A stretch of 64,000 nucleotides of DNA from an uncultured Oscillospiraceae bacterium (GTDB taxonomy: Bacteria > Bacillota > Clostridia > Oscillospirales > Oscillospiraceae): assembly GCA_910585265.1 (NCBI GenBank), contig CAJUCA010000001.1:99927-163926 (forward strand). Reading direction: 5' to 3'. Below are positions 8,144-16,986 of the stretch, one piece after another. The position numbers were made by a program, and so were the translations under genes. Under the pieces are notes generated by a model. It ran no database searches and had not been told where the DNA came from. It saw only the letters and a program-made list of their open reading frames with translations. Each line of letters begins with the position of its first letter. Position 1 is the first letter of the stretch.

Positions 8144-9406
8144 TCAGGGCTTGCCCAGCAGGGCAAACATATTCTTCTTGTACGCCTCCACCCCGGGCTG
8201 ATTGAAGGGATTCACCCCCAGCACGTGGCCGCTGATGCCGCAGGACAGCTCGAAGAAGTAGAGCAGCTCCCCGAAGTCCCGCACGTCCATCTTGTCCATG
8301 CGCAGCACCATGGAGGGCGCACCGCCGTCCTTGTGGGCGGCCAGGGTGCCCCGGAAGGCCATCTCCCGGACAAAGCTCAGGGGCTTGCCCGCCAGATAGT
8401 TCAGATTATCCCCGTTGTCATCGCTGTAGGGCACCTCGATGTCGCAGCCGGTGTCATCCACGTAGATCACCGTCTCAAACAGATGGCGTTCCCCGTCCTG
8501 GATATACTGGCCCAGGGAGTGCAGGTCGGTGGTAAACTGGGCGGAGGCGGGGAAAATCCCCTTGCCGTCCTTGCCCTCGGACTCGCCAAAGAGCTGCTTG
8601 AGCCACTCGCCCACGAAGGAGTAGGACGGCTCGTAATTGCAGAACAGCTCGATCTTCTTGCCCTTGCGGTACAGGGCGTTCCGGGCCGCCACGTACTGCC
8701 ACACCGGGTTGGACATATCCCGCTTGTCGTAGGCGGTCATGGCGTCGCAGGCCCCGGCCATCAGCTCGGCGATATCGGTGCCGCCCACGGCGATGGGCAG
8801 CAGGCCCACGGCGGACAGCACGGAGAACCGCCCGCCCACGTCGTCGGGCACCACAAAGGTCTCCCACCCGTTGGAGTCCGCCAGGGTTTTCAGCGCGCCC
8901 CGGGCCTTGTCGGTGGTGGCGTAGATGCGCTTGTCCGCGTCCTTGCCGTACTGCTTCACCAGCAGCTCCCGGAACACCCGGAAGGCCACGGCGGGCTCGG
9001 TGGTGCCGCCGGACTTGGAGATCACGTTAATGGACCAGTCCCGGTCGTCAATGCGGCGGATCACGTTGTCCAGCTCGTTGGGGCTGAGGGAGCAGCCCAC
9101 GAAGCAGATCTCCGGCCCGTTGGAGGGGAACACCTCCAGGGCGGCCCGCGCCCCCAGGTAGGAGCCGCCGATGCCCACCACCACCAGCACCTGGGAGTCC
9201 TTCCGGATCCTGGCGGCGGCCTTCTGGATGCGGTCGAACTCCTCCTTGTCATAGTTCTCCGGCAGACGCACCCATCCGGTGAAGTCCGCGCCGGGGGCGG
9301 CGTGGTCGTACAGCTTGGCGTGGGCGGCCTCCAGCTCGGGGGCCAGGGCGTCGATCTCCTGCTGGGAGACCACTCCCTCCAGATTGGATAAATCAAGTTT
9401 CAGCAT
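8144..9406 (-). CDS. pgi: Glucose-6-phosphate isomerase
   Basis: 420 residues, the shorter Firmicute form. Interconverts glucose-6-P and fructose-6-P in the cytoplasm. Seen in order: VVVGIGGSYLGARAALEVF (phosphate-binding SIS region, about 77), ISKSGGTTEPAVAFR (about 138), VPDDVGGRFSVLSAVGLLP (about 190) and the C-terminal GVNPFNQPGVEAYK with the catalytic Lys. ATG 9406 follows AGGAGGTTTTGATC; a TTG two codons earlier is less likely. It is the last gene of the minus-strand glycogen/glucose cluster, separated from the glucokinase gene by interspersed repeat copy A. Together they feed glucose from glycogen breakdown into glycolysis. Confidence 0.95.
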   Translation of the reverse strand: MLKLDLSNLEGVVSQQEIDALAPELEAAHAKLYDHAAPGADFTGWVRLPENYDKEEFDRIQKAAARIRKDSQVLVVVGIGGSYLGARAALEVFPSNGPEICFVGCSLSPNELDNVIRRIDDRDWSINVISKSGGTTEPAVAFRVFRELLVKQYGKDADKRIYATTDKARGALKTLADSNGWETFVVPDDVGGRFSVLSAVGLLPIAVGGTDIAELMAGACDAMTAYDKRDMSNPVWQYVAARNALYRKGKKIELFCNYEPSYSFVGEWLKQLFGESEGKDGKGIFPASAQFTTDLHSLGQYIQDGERHLFETVIYVDDTGCDIEVPYSDDNGDNLNYLAGKPLSFVREMAFRGTLAAHKDGGAPSMVLRMDKMDVRDFGELLYFFELSCGISGHVLGVNPFNQPGVEAYKKNMFALLGKP

Positions 9407-9436
9407 GATCAAAACCTCCTAAACAAGCAAAGAATG

Positions 9437-9599
9437 AGAACCTGTATTCATAGGCGGAGGATGCTGGATGGACAAGGGATTTTGCCGTCCTGCAAGGCAA
9501 AAAACCGCAGGAATACTTGAGTATTTCAAGATTTTTTAACGCGGCAGGGCGGCAAAAGACCCGGCCAGACAGCGTTCAACGCCTGTGGATACAGGTTCT
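9437..9599 (-). repeat. Interspersed long-hairpin repeat, copy A
   Basis: A 163-bp imperfect palindrome with ends AGAACCTGT/ACAGGTTCT. The central core (9510-9530) reads GAAATACTCAAGTATTCC on the minus strand. It fills the glucokinase-pgi gap and is inverted relative to copies B, C and D. Arms complementary in this copy include TTTTGCCGCCCTGC with GCAGGACGGCAAAA. Confidence 0.9.
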
Positions 9600-9608
9600 A
9601 AAGGTTGG

Positions 9609-10523
9609 TTATGTGGACTGGGTGAAAAACAGGGCCGCGCCGCCAAAGATTCCGGCGTTGTTCCCCAGCTGCGCCAAGGCGAAGCGCACATCCCGGCAGG
9701 GCGGGAATACGTTCTTCTGGAACGCGTCCTCCACCGGGTCCAGCAGGGCCCGGCCGGCGGCGGACACGCCGCCCCCCAGCAGGATCACCTCCGGGTTGAC
9801 CACGCAGCCCAGGATGGCGGCGGCCACGCCCAGGGCGGTCCCCGCCTCCTCCGTGACCCGCTTGGCGTTCTCGTCCCCGGCGGCGGCCGCGTCGTACACG
9901 TCCTTGGCGGTGACCTTCTCCATCTCCTTAAACGGGGAATACTCCCGGGCGGCCCGGATAATGCCGGTGGCGGAGGCGGTAAGCTCCAGACAGCCGTGCT
10001 TGCCGCAGGAGCACTGCCAGTCGGTATGGAAGGCCGTGGGGATATGGCCCACCTCCCCGCCGCCGCCGGTGGCTCCGGAGACAATCCGCCCGCCGCAGAT
10101 CACGCCGCCGCCGATTCCGGTGCCCACGGTGAACAGCACCAGGTTGCGGCAGCCCTTGCCTCCCCCCTGCCACAGCTCGCCCAGGGCGGCCAGGTTGGCG
10201 TCGTTCTCCACCTTCACGGGCATACCCGCCCGGCGGCCCAGCTCCTGGGCCACGTCCACATCCCCCCAGCCCAGGTTTACGCACCCCCGCACCAGGGACT
10301 GATCCAGCACCGGGCCGGGCACCCCCACCCCCGCGCCGATGCACATGGCGTCGGGGAAGCTGTCCAGCACCTGCCGCATATTGGCGGCGATGTCGTCAAA
10401 GGCGGCGGCCAGCTCCCGCTGGGTGGAGAACTCCCGCTTTTCCAGCAGGTCCCCCTCCCGGCTCACCAGCCCCAGCTTGACGGTGGTGCCGCCGATGTCG
10501 ATGCCAAAGCATACCTGTCTCAT
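9609..10523 (-). CDS. ROK family glucokinase
   Basis: 304 residues. Phosphorylates glucose with ATP to glucose-6-P. An N-terminal phosphate loop (GIDIGGTTVKLG, about 7-18) is followed by the glycine-rich sugar/ATP motif (VGTGIGGGVI, about 131), the catalytic region GHIPT and the ROK zinc motif CSCGKHGCLE (about 165-175). There is no N-terminal helix-turn-helix, so this is a kinase, not a NagC-type repressor. ATG 10523 is preceded by GAGGAGGTTTGGCC. It lies 56 bp downstream of glgP on the same strand. A glucokinase here would capture free glucose released by glycogen debranching. Specificity for glucose over other hexoses is inferred from context. Confidence 0.9.
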   Translation of the reverse strand: MRQVCFGIDIGGTTVKLGLVSREGDLLEKREFSTQRELAAAFDDIAANMRQVLDSFPDAMCIGAGVGVPGPVLDQSLVRGCVNLGWGDVDVAQELGRRAGMPVKVENDANLAALGELWQGGGKGCRNLVLFTVGTGIGGGVICGGRIVSGATGGGGEVGHIPTAFHTDWQCSCGKHGCLELTASATGIIRAAREYSPFKEMEKVTAKDVYDAAAAGDENAKRVTEEAGTALGVAAAILGCVVNPEVILLGGGVSAAGRALLDPVEDAFQKNVFPPCRDVRFALAQLGNNAGIFGGAALFFTQST

Positions 10524-10579
10524 GGCCAAACCTCCTCAAAATTTGGCCCGGCCCGCCGCCCGGCGGACCGGGCCAGCTC

Positions 10580-12976
10580 TCATTTCATGTTCCAGATGTT
10601 CTGGGCGTACTCCTCCACCGCCCGGTCGGCGGAGAAGAAGCCCGCCTTGGCGATGTTCACCAGGGACATCTTGTTGAACCGGGCCTTGTCGCCGTAGATG
10701 GCGGACACGTCCCGCTGGGCGCGCACGTAGTCGTGGAAGTCCGCCAGACACATATAGGGATCGGCGGGGCCCTTGTGGTTGGTGGTCAGGGAACGCACGA
10801 TGTCATCAAAGTGCATTCCGCCGATGCCGCCCATGAGCAGATCCATGACGGCCTTCAGCTCCGGATCGCCGTGGACGTAGTCCAGGGGGCGGTAGCCGCT
10901 GCGCCACAGGTCGTTGACCTCCTCGGTCTTGAGGCCGAACAGGACGATGTTGTCGTCCCCCACCTGCTCGTGGATCTCCACGTTCGCGCCGTCCAGGGTG
11001 CCCAGAGTCACCGCGCCGTTGATCATCAGCTTCATGTTTCCGGTGCCGCTGGCCTCCTTGCCGGCGATGGAGATCTGCTCGGAGATCTCGGCGGCGGGGA
11101 TGATGATCTCCGCCAGGGAGACATTGTAGTCCTCCATAAAGACCACCTTCAGCTTATCCTGAACGTCCGGGTCGTGGTTGACCAGGTTGGACACGGACAC
11201 AATGAGCTGGATGATCTGCTTCGCCATGATATATCCGGCGGACGCCTTGGCGGCGAACACGAAGGTGCGGGGCTGGAAGGGCGCGCCGGGATTGTGCTTG
11301 ATCTCCAGATACATATGGAGGATCTGGAGGACGTTCAGCAGCTGCCGCTTGTACTCGTGGAGCCGCTTGATCTGCACGTCGAACAGGGAGCCGGGGTCTA
11401 CCACGATGCCGTTGCGCTTGAGGATCAGATCCGCCAGCCGCTTCTTGTTCTCCAGCTTGATGTCCTGGAGCCGCTGGAGCACCTGCTTGTCGTCCTTGAA
11501 CTTCAGCAGCTTTTCCAGCTCCCGGCTGTCCTTGGTGAAGCCGTCCCCGATAAGCTCCTTCAGCAGGGCCGTCAGCTCCGGGTTGGACTGGCACAGCCAG
11601 CGGCGGTAGGCGATGCCGTTGGTGACGTTGCAGAAATGATCCGGCTCCATCTCGTAGTAGTCCCGGAAGATGGAGTTGGTGAGGATCTCGGAGTGGAGCT
11701 TGGACACGCCGTTTACCTTGTGGCAGGCGGATAGGCACAGGTTGGCCATGCGGATCTCATGGCGGCTGATGACGGCCATATACTCGATCTTGCCCGTGTC
11801 ATTGCCATAAAATTCGTGGAGCCGGGCCCGCAGGCGGCGGTCGATCTCCTCCACAATCTGGTACACCCGGGGCAGGAGCTGCTGGAACAGATCCACGCTC
11901 CACCGCTCCAGGGCCTCGCTCATGACGGTGTGGTTGGTGTAGGACAGGGTGCGGCAGGTGATGTCCCAGGCCTTGTCCCAGGGGTAGTCGTACTCGTCCA
12001 CCAGCAGGCGCATCAGCTCGGGCACGCACAGGGCGGGATGGGTGTCGTTGATGTGGATGGACACCTTGTCGGGCAGGTTGTCCAGGCTCCGGTTCTCCCG
12101 CAGGTGCTTTCTCAGAATGGTCTGCACAGAGGCGGACACCAGCAGATACTGCTGGCGCAGGCGCAGCCGCTTGCCCTCGGTGTGGTCGTCGGCGGGGTAG
12201 AGCACCTTGGAAATGACCTCCGCCATGGTGTCCCCCTCCAGGGCCTTGGCGTAATCGCCCCGGGAGAAGGCGGACATATCGAAGCTCTTGGGGGACTTGG
12301 CGGACCACAGCACCAGGGGGTTGACGGCCTTGCTGTCATACCCGGAAATATACATCTTGTTGGGCACCGCCATGACGGACTGGTAGTTCAGGTGGGCGGC
12401 CCGGAAGCGGCCGTTGTCCTCCCAGGTGTGGATGTTTCCGCCGAAGCGCACCTCCACCGCCTCGCCCTCGTGGGGCACCAGCCACACGTCGCCCATGCTC
12501 AGCCAGTCGTCGGGGAACTCCACCTGCCAGCCGTCCACGATCTTCTGCTTGAAGATGCCGAACTCATAGCGGATGGAATAGCCCGTCATGGGCAGATCCA
12601 GGCTGGCGGCGGAGTCCATGTAGCAGGAGGCCAGACGGCCCAGGCCGCCGTTGCCCAGACCCGCGTCGGGCTCGATCTCGTACAGGTCGTGGATATCCAC
12701 GCCGCACTTGTCCAGGGCCTTGGCGAACACGTCCTCCAGCCCCAGGTTGTAAAGGTTGTTCCGCAGGGAGGTGCCCACCAGAAACTCCATGGACATATAG
12801 TAGACCTGCTTGCCCTGGTTCTTGCGGTGGAACTCCGCGCTCTTGCTGGCCAGCATCCCGTTCACCACATAGCACAGGGCCCGGTACATCTGCTGGGGAG
12901 AAGCGGTGGTCATGGAGCAGCCGTACCGCACCAGCAGCATCTCGTCCATTTGCTTGATAACCTGTTTTTGATCCAT
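10580..12976 (-). CDS. glgP: Glycogen/starch/alpha-glucan phosphorylase
   Basis: 798 residues, close to the usual 790-840. Cleaves terminal alpha-1,4 glucose from glycogen with phosphate, giving glucose-1-P. The pyridoxal-phosphate Lys lies in EASGTGNMKLMINGAVTLG (about 645), followed by TLDGANVEI. The N-terminal YYMSMEFLVG and GNGGLGRLASC regions are standard. ATG 12976 gives the family-like N-terminus; a plausible AAGGG lies a rather long way upstream. It has its own extended -10 promoter and a leader of about 125 bases, so it can be transcribed apart from glgBCDA. The 56-bp gap to the ROK kinase suggests co-transcription with it. Confidence 0.96.
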   Translation of the reverse strand: MDQKQVIKQMDEMLLVRYGCSMTTASPQQMYRALCYVVNGMLASKSAEFHRKNQGKQVYYMSMEFLVGTSLRNNLYNLGLEDVFAKALDKCGVDIHDLYEIEPDAGLGNGGLGRLASCYMDSAASLDLPMTGYSIRYEFGIFKQKIVDGWQVEFPDDWLSMGDVWLVPHEGEAVEVRFGGNIHTWEDNGRFRAAHLNYQSVMAVPNKMYISGYDSKAVNPLVLWSAKSPKSFDMSAFSRGDYAKALEGDTMAEVISKVLYPADDHTEGKRLRLRQQYLLVSASVQTILRKHLRENRSLDNLPDKVSIHINDTHPALCVPELMRLLVDEYDYPWDKAWDITCRTLSYTNHTVMSEALERWSVDLFQQLLPRVYQIVEEIDRRLRARLHEFYGNDTGKIEYMAVISRHEIRMANLCLSACHKVNGVSKLHSEILTNSIFRDYYEMEPDHFCNVTNGIAYRRWLCQSNPELTALLKELIGDGFTKDSRELEKLLKFKDDKQVLQRLQDIKLENKKRLADLILKRNGIVVDPGSLFDVQIKRLHEYKRQLLNVLQILHMYLEIKHNPGAPFQPRTFVFAAKASAGYIMAKQIIQLIVSVSNLVNHDPDVQDKLKVVFMEDYNVSLAEIIIPAAEISEQISIAGKEASGTGNMKLMINGAVTLGTLDGANVEIHEQVGDDNIVLFGLKTEEVNDLWRSGYRPLDYVHGDPELKAVMDLLMGGIGGMHFDDIVRSLTTNHKGPADPYMCLADFHDYVRAQRDVSAIYGDKARFNKMSLVNIAKAGFFSADRAVEEYAQNIWNMK

Positions 12977-13051
12977 ATGTTGATCTGTTCCCTTCTTAAC
13001 CGGCCCGGGGCCGGGAATTGACGAACTTTTCCAATCCTTCCCGAAAGCGCA

Positions 13052-13081
13052 AGTCACAGCCCGCTCCCGCAGGCTGTGACT
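13052..13081 (-). promoter_or_regulatory. Stem-loop in the glgP 5' leader
   Basis: AGTCACAGCC (13052-13061) pairs perfectly with GGCTGTGACT (13072-13081), between the glgP -10 box and start codon. No T-run follows on the minus strand, so it is not a simple terminator. Its role is unknown. Confidence 0.5.
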
Positions 13082-13107
13082 GCACCGGGCCAGGTAAATG
13101 CCCATTT

Positions 13108-13136
13108 ATTATATCACACTATCAAGTGAATTTGCA
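13108..13136 (-). promoter_or_regulatory. Extended -10 promoter of glgP
   Basis: TATAAT (13113-13108) is preceded by TGA, an extended -10. The -35 is poor (TGCAAA, 13136-13131, 17-base spacer). The surrounding segment is unusually AT-rich for this window. Confidence 0.6.
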
Positions 13137-13210
13137 CTACTTTTTTCACTTTTTTCGTGTAACTGTGAAAATGAAGAAAATGAGCCAAAATTTCGGTTAA
13201 AATTCGTCAC

Positions 13211-14644
13211 TTACTCCATCATTGAGCGGTAAATATCCCAATACTCCTGGACAGAACGCTTCCAGGAACTGTCATAGGCCATCACGCTCTTTTGCAGAGC
13301 TGTCCAATGCTCCTTATCGTGGAACAAAGACTCCCCCCGGCGCACCGCGTCCAGCATATCGTGGGCGTTGTAGCTCTTGAAGGTAAAGCCGTTCCCCTCC
13401 CCCGTCTCGATGTTGTAGGCGGGCACCGTGTCAAACAACCCCCCGGTCTCCCGGACGATGGGAATGGTGCCGTACCGCATAGCGATGAGCTGGGTCAGGC
13501 CGCAGGGCTCCTGCTTGGAGGGCATGAGGACCAGATCCGCCCCGGCATACGCCTGATGGGCCAGGGTGTTGTCGAACACGATGTTGGCGGACATCTTGGC
13601 GGGGAAGCGTCCCGCGTAGGAGCGGAACATCTCCTCATACTGCCACTCTCCGGTACCGATCACCACCAGCTGGAGGTCGTCCCACATCAGGTCGTCCATC
13701 ACCCGCTGAACCAGATCCACGCCCTTGTGCCCCACCAGCCGGGTGATCATGATGATCAGGGGCACATCGTCCCGGACCGCCAGACCCAAACGCTCCTGGA
13801 GGAACTTCTTGTTCTCCGCCTTCTTCTCCAGGCTGTCCGCGTCAAACCCGGCGTAGAGCAGGGGGTCCGCGGCCGGGTTGAACTCGTCCAGGTCGATGCC
13901 GTTCACCACGCCGTTGAGCTTATAGCTGTGCTGGCGCAGAACGTCGTGAAGCCCGTGGGCGAAGTAGGGGTTCTGAATCTCAAAGGCATAGGTGTGGGAC
14001 ACGGTGCTCACCCGGTCGGACACCAGGATGGCGGCCTTCATCAGGTTGGTGCAGTTGTCGAAGTGCATGGTGCCCTTCCAGTCCTCGGGCAGGCCCAGCA
14101 CCTCGTCCACAAAGGAGTCCGGGAACCGGCCCTGGTACTCCATGTTGTGGATGGTGTACAGGGTGCGGATAGCCTGATAGGACGGCAGGTGCATATAGTG
14201 GGCCCGGAGGAACACGGGCACCAGGGCGGTCTGCCAGTCGTTGGCGTGGATCACGTCGGGATACCAGGCCAAATGCTGGAGGGCCTCCAAAATGGCCTTG
14301 GAGAAGAAGGCGAACCGCTCCCCGTCGTCATAGTGTCCGTAACAGCCGTCCCGGTAGAAATAGTATTCGTTGTCGATGAAGTAGTATTGGAGCTTCTTGC
14401 GCTTGCTCACCGCCCGGAACAGGCCCGCGTACACATTCCGCCAGGACAGGGGGACGGTAAAGTTTGTGATGTACTCCAGCTCAAACTCCGGATTGTCCTT
14501 GATGGCCTTGTAGTAGGGCAGGAATACCGCCACCTCAGTGTTGGGAGACTCGGCCAGAGCCTTGGGGAGGGCGGCGGCTACGTCCCCCAGCCCCCCGGTC
14601 TTGACAAAGGGCGCGGCCTCGCTGGAGGCAAGCAGGATTTTCAT
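13211..14644 (-). CDS. glgA: Glycogen synthase (ADP-glucose, GT5)
   Basis: 477 residues, the standard bacterial length. Transfers glucose from ADP-glucose to the non-reducing end of an alpha-1,4 glucan. The N-terminal KTGGLGDVAAALPKAL (about 15-30) is the ADP-glucose binding signature; the second Rossmann domain shows MITRLVGHKGVDLV and the nucleotide-sugar loop PSKQEPCGLTQLIAMRYGTIPIV. AAGGAG precedes the ATG. The start overlaps the glgD stop by ATGA, so the two are translationally coupled. It is the last gene of the glgB-C-D-A operon. Confidence 0.97.
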   Translation of the reverse strand: MKILLASSEAAPFVKTGGLGDVAAALPKALAESPNTEVAVFLPYYKAIKDNPEFELEYITNFTVPLSWRNVYAGLFRAVSKRKKLQYYFIDNEYYFYRDGCYGHYDDGERFAFFSKAILEALQHLAWYPDVIHANDWQTALVPVFLRAHYMHLPSYQAIRTLYTIHNMEYQGRFPDSFVDEVLGLPEDWKGTMHFDNCTNLMKAAILVSDRVSTVSHTYAFEIQNPYFAHGLHDVLRQHSYKLNGVVNGIDLDEFNPAADPLLYAGFDADSLEKKAENKKFLQERLGLAVRDDVPLIIMITRLVGHKGVDLVQRVMDDLMWDDLQLVVIGTGEWQYEEMFRSYAGRFPAKMSANIVFDNTLAHQAYAGADLVLMPSKQEPCGLTQLIAMRYGTIPIVRETGGLFDTVPAYNIETGEGNGFTFKSYNAHDMLDAVRRGESLFHDKEHWTALQKSVMAYDSSWKRSVQEYWDIYRSMME

Positions 14645-15762
14645 ACGGTGACTCCTTTACGAATGACCACGGGATTGGACTCCAGGCCCTTGAGCTGCGC
14701 GCCGCTGGTGATGTTGACCCACTTGTCCACCACCACGTTCTCCAGGCTGGCACCCTCGCCCACCAAGCTGCCCTGCATGATCACGCAGTTCTTCAGGGTC
14801 GCGCCCTTGCCGATCTTCACGCCCCGGGAGAGGACACAGTTCTCCACCTTGCCCTCGATGATGCAGCCGTCGGCGATCACGCAGCCGCTGACCTCGCACT
14901 CCGTACCGTAGTGGCAGGGCACCTCGTCGGTGACGCGGGTAAAGATGGGACGGTCGCCCCGGAACAGCGGGGTGCCCACGGCGCAGTCAACGATGGACAG
15001 GCTGCTGCGGAAATACTCCTCCACGCTGCGGATGCGCAGCACCACATCGTCCACCTGGTAGAGGTTGATGGACAGGCGGCCCCGGTTGAACTCGTGCTGG
15101 ATGAAGTCCCGCAGGAAGTCGTAGATGCCCCGGGAGGTATAGTCCCGGATCACGTTGATCAGGAAATCCCGGGAGATGATCATGTGGCCCATGCTGGCGT
15201 AGTCGCCGGCCTTGGCGACGCAGTCCAGGGCATAGGAGGTCACCCGGTGGCTGGGGTCGGCCCGCAGGACGGAGACATAGTTCTCCTGGGAAGGCTCGCT
15301 CTCCAGGGTGGCCAGCATCGTGATATCACAGCCGCTGGCGATGTGGGCCTCCAGGGCGGGGCGGTAGTCGATGTTACACACCACATAGGCGTCCGCCAGC
15401 AGGACGTAGGGGGTGGTGGTGATGGTCTCCAGGTAGTCCAGCGCGTTGCGCAGATCGTCCAGCTTGCCCCGGTTGTTGGCCCCCACGTTCTCGGTGGCGA
15501 AGGGCGGCAGGAGCTGAAGGCCGCCGTTCTTCCGGTTCAGGTCGTACTGCTGGGCGTTGTTCAGGTGATCCATCAGGGAGTGGTAGTGCTGGGTGGCCAG
15601 CACGCCCACGTTGGTGATGCCGGAGTTGACCATATTGGACAGCACGAAATCCACCAGGCGGTAACGCCCGCCGAAGGGGATGGCGGCCATATTGCGGTCG
15701 TAAGTAAAGGTGCCGAGCTCACCGGAGTACATCTCAGAGAAAATAATACCAGTCATGTTCAT
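14641..15762 (-). CDS. glgD: Glucose-1-phosphate adenylyltransferase subunit GlgD
   Basis: 373 residues. An N-terminal nucleotidyltransferase-like domain and C-terminal left-handed beta-helix repeats (about 270-365) match GlgC, but the nucleotide loop is degenerate: where GlgC has AGGQGSRL this protein reads FSEMYSGELGTFTYD. In Firmicutes GlgD is an accessory subunit that modulates the catalytic GlgC in a heterotetramer. ATG 15762 is preferred because AAGGGGGTG lies just upstream; a TTG 21 bases earlier would include that site. It starts 13 bp after the glgC stop and overlaps glgA by four bases. Confidence 0.93.
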   Translation of the reverse strand: MNMTGIIFSEMYSGELGTFTYDRNMAAIPFGGRYRLVDFVLSNMVNSGITNVGVLATQHYHSLMDHLNNAQQYDLNRKNGGLQLLPPFATENVGANNRGKLDDLRNALDYLETITTTPYVLLADAYVVCNIDYRPALEAHIASGCDITMLATLESEPSQENYVSVLRADPSHRVTSYALDCVAKAGDYASMGHMIISRDFLINVIRDYTSRGIYDFLRDFIQHEFNRGRLSINLYQVDDVVLRIRSVEEYFRSSLSIVDCAVGTPLFRGDRPIFTRVTDEVPCHYGTECEVSGCVIADGCIIEGKVENCVLSRGVKIGKGATLKNCVIMQGSLVGEGASLENVVVDKWVNITSGAQLKGLESNPVVIRKGVTV

Positions 15763-15775
15763 GGTGGACACCCCC

Positions 15776-16966
15776 TTAAACAATTTCCTTGGGTTTGATG
15801 ACGGAGCCGGCGGGGAGGGTTTTCTTGTGGCCCACCACGGTGATGCCCCAGTCCTCGTTGGGGCAGTTCTCCGGCCGTTCGCCGATCTTCACGCCCTCCT
15901 CAATGACGCAGCCCTCGCCCACGATGGCATAGCTGACGTTCGCGCCCTTGCACACCCTGGTGTTGGGCATGATCACCGCCCCGGTGATGATCGCGCCCTC
16001 CTCCACCTCGCAGTCGGTGTAGAGGACGGAGTGCTCCACGGTGCCCCGGATGATACAGCCCTCCGCCACGAAGGAGTTGGTCACCCGCGCGCCCGGATCG
16101 ATGCGGGTGGCGGGGGAGGCGTAGTTCCGGGCGTAGACCCGGAAGGAGGAATCCCGCATATTGATGGGATCGGTGGGGTCCAGCAGATCCATATTGGCGT
16201 CCCACAGGCTCTCCAGGGTGCCCACGTCCTTCCAGTAGCCCTCGAAGGCATAGGCGAACATGGGGCGGCCGTCCCGCAGGAAGGCGGGGATGATGTTCTT
16301 GCCGAAATCATTCTCCGACTTGGGGTCGGCCTCATCATCAATGAGGTACTGTTTCAGGGCGGACCAGGTGAAGATGTACACGCCCATAGAGGCCAGATTG
16401 CTCTTGGGCTTCTTGGGCTTCTCCTCGAAGTCGGTGATGGCATCGTTTTCATCGGTGCTCATGATGCCCATGCGGGTGGCTTCCTCCAGGGAGACCGGCA
16501 TGACGGCGATGGTGCACTCGGAGCCCTTCTCCTTGTGGAACTGGAGCATCTTGTTGTAGTCCATCTTATAGATGTGGTCGCCGGACAGGATCACCACGTA
16601 CTCGGGATTATAGCGGTCCACAAAGGGGATGTTCTGGTAGATGGCGTTGGCGGTGCCCTTGTACCAGGACTCGGTCTTGGACTGGGTGTAGGGCGGCAGG
16701 ATGTGGGCTCCGCCCCAGTTGCGGTTCAGATCCCAGGGCTGGCCGTTTCCGATGTAGTCGTTCAGCTCCAGGGGCTGGTACTGGGTGAGCACGCCCACGG
16801 TGTCGATGCCGGAGTTGACGCAGTTGGACAGCGGAAAATCGATGATGCGGTACTTGCCGCCGAAGGGCACCGCGGGCTTGGCGGTGTCCTGGGTCAGGCA
16901 GTACAGGCGGCTGCCCTGGCCTCCGGCCAGAAGCATGGCGATACATTCTTTTCTACGCTCGGACAA
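15776..16966 (-). CDS. glgC: Glucose-1-phosphate adenylyltransferase, catalytic subunit
   Basis: 396 residues. Makes ADP-glucose from ATP and glucose-1-P, the committed step of glycogen synthesis. The intact loop AMLLAGGQGSRL (about 10-21), the FGGKYRIIDFPLSNCVNSGI block, the DHIYKMDY metal-site region (about 130) and C-terminal hexapeptide repeats are present. The start is a TTG at 16966, supported by GGGGGAG seven bases upstream and by the family-typical N-terminus. It lies 20 bp after glgB and 13 bp before glgD. Confidence 0.96.
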   Translation of the reverse strand: MSERRKECIAMLLAGGQGSRLYCLTQDTAKPAVPFGGKYRIIDFPLSNCVNSGIDTVGVLTQYQPLELNDYIGNGQPWDLNRNWGGAHILPPYTQSKTESWYKGTANAIYQNIPFVDRYNPEYVVILSGDHIYKMDYNKMLQFHKEKGSECTIAVMPVSLEEATRMGIMSTDENDAITDFEEKPKKPKSNLASMGVYIFTWSALKQYLIDDEADPKSENDFGKNIIPAFLRDGRPMFAYAFEGYWKDVGTLESLWDANMDLLDPTDPINMRDSSFRVYARNYASPATRIDPGARVTNSFVAEGCIIRGTVEHSVLYTDCEVEEGAIITGAVIMPNTRVCKGANVSYAIVGEGCVIEEGVKIGERPENCPNEDWGITVVGHKKTLPAGSVIKPKEIV

Positions 16967-16986
16967 AGTGATCTCCCCCTCAAGTA

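Noticed and set aside
13052..13081. Terminator between glgA and glgP.
   Set aside because: The stem lies downstream of the glgP promoter and lacks a T-run, so it is described as a leader hairpin instead.
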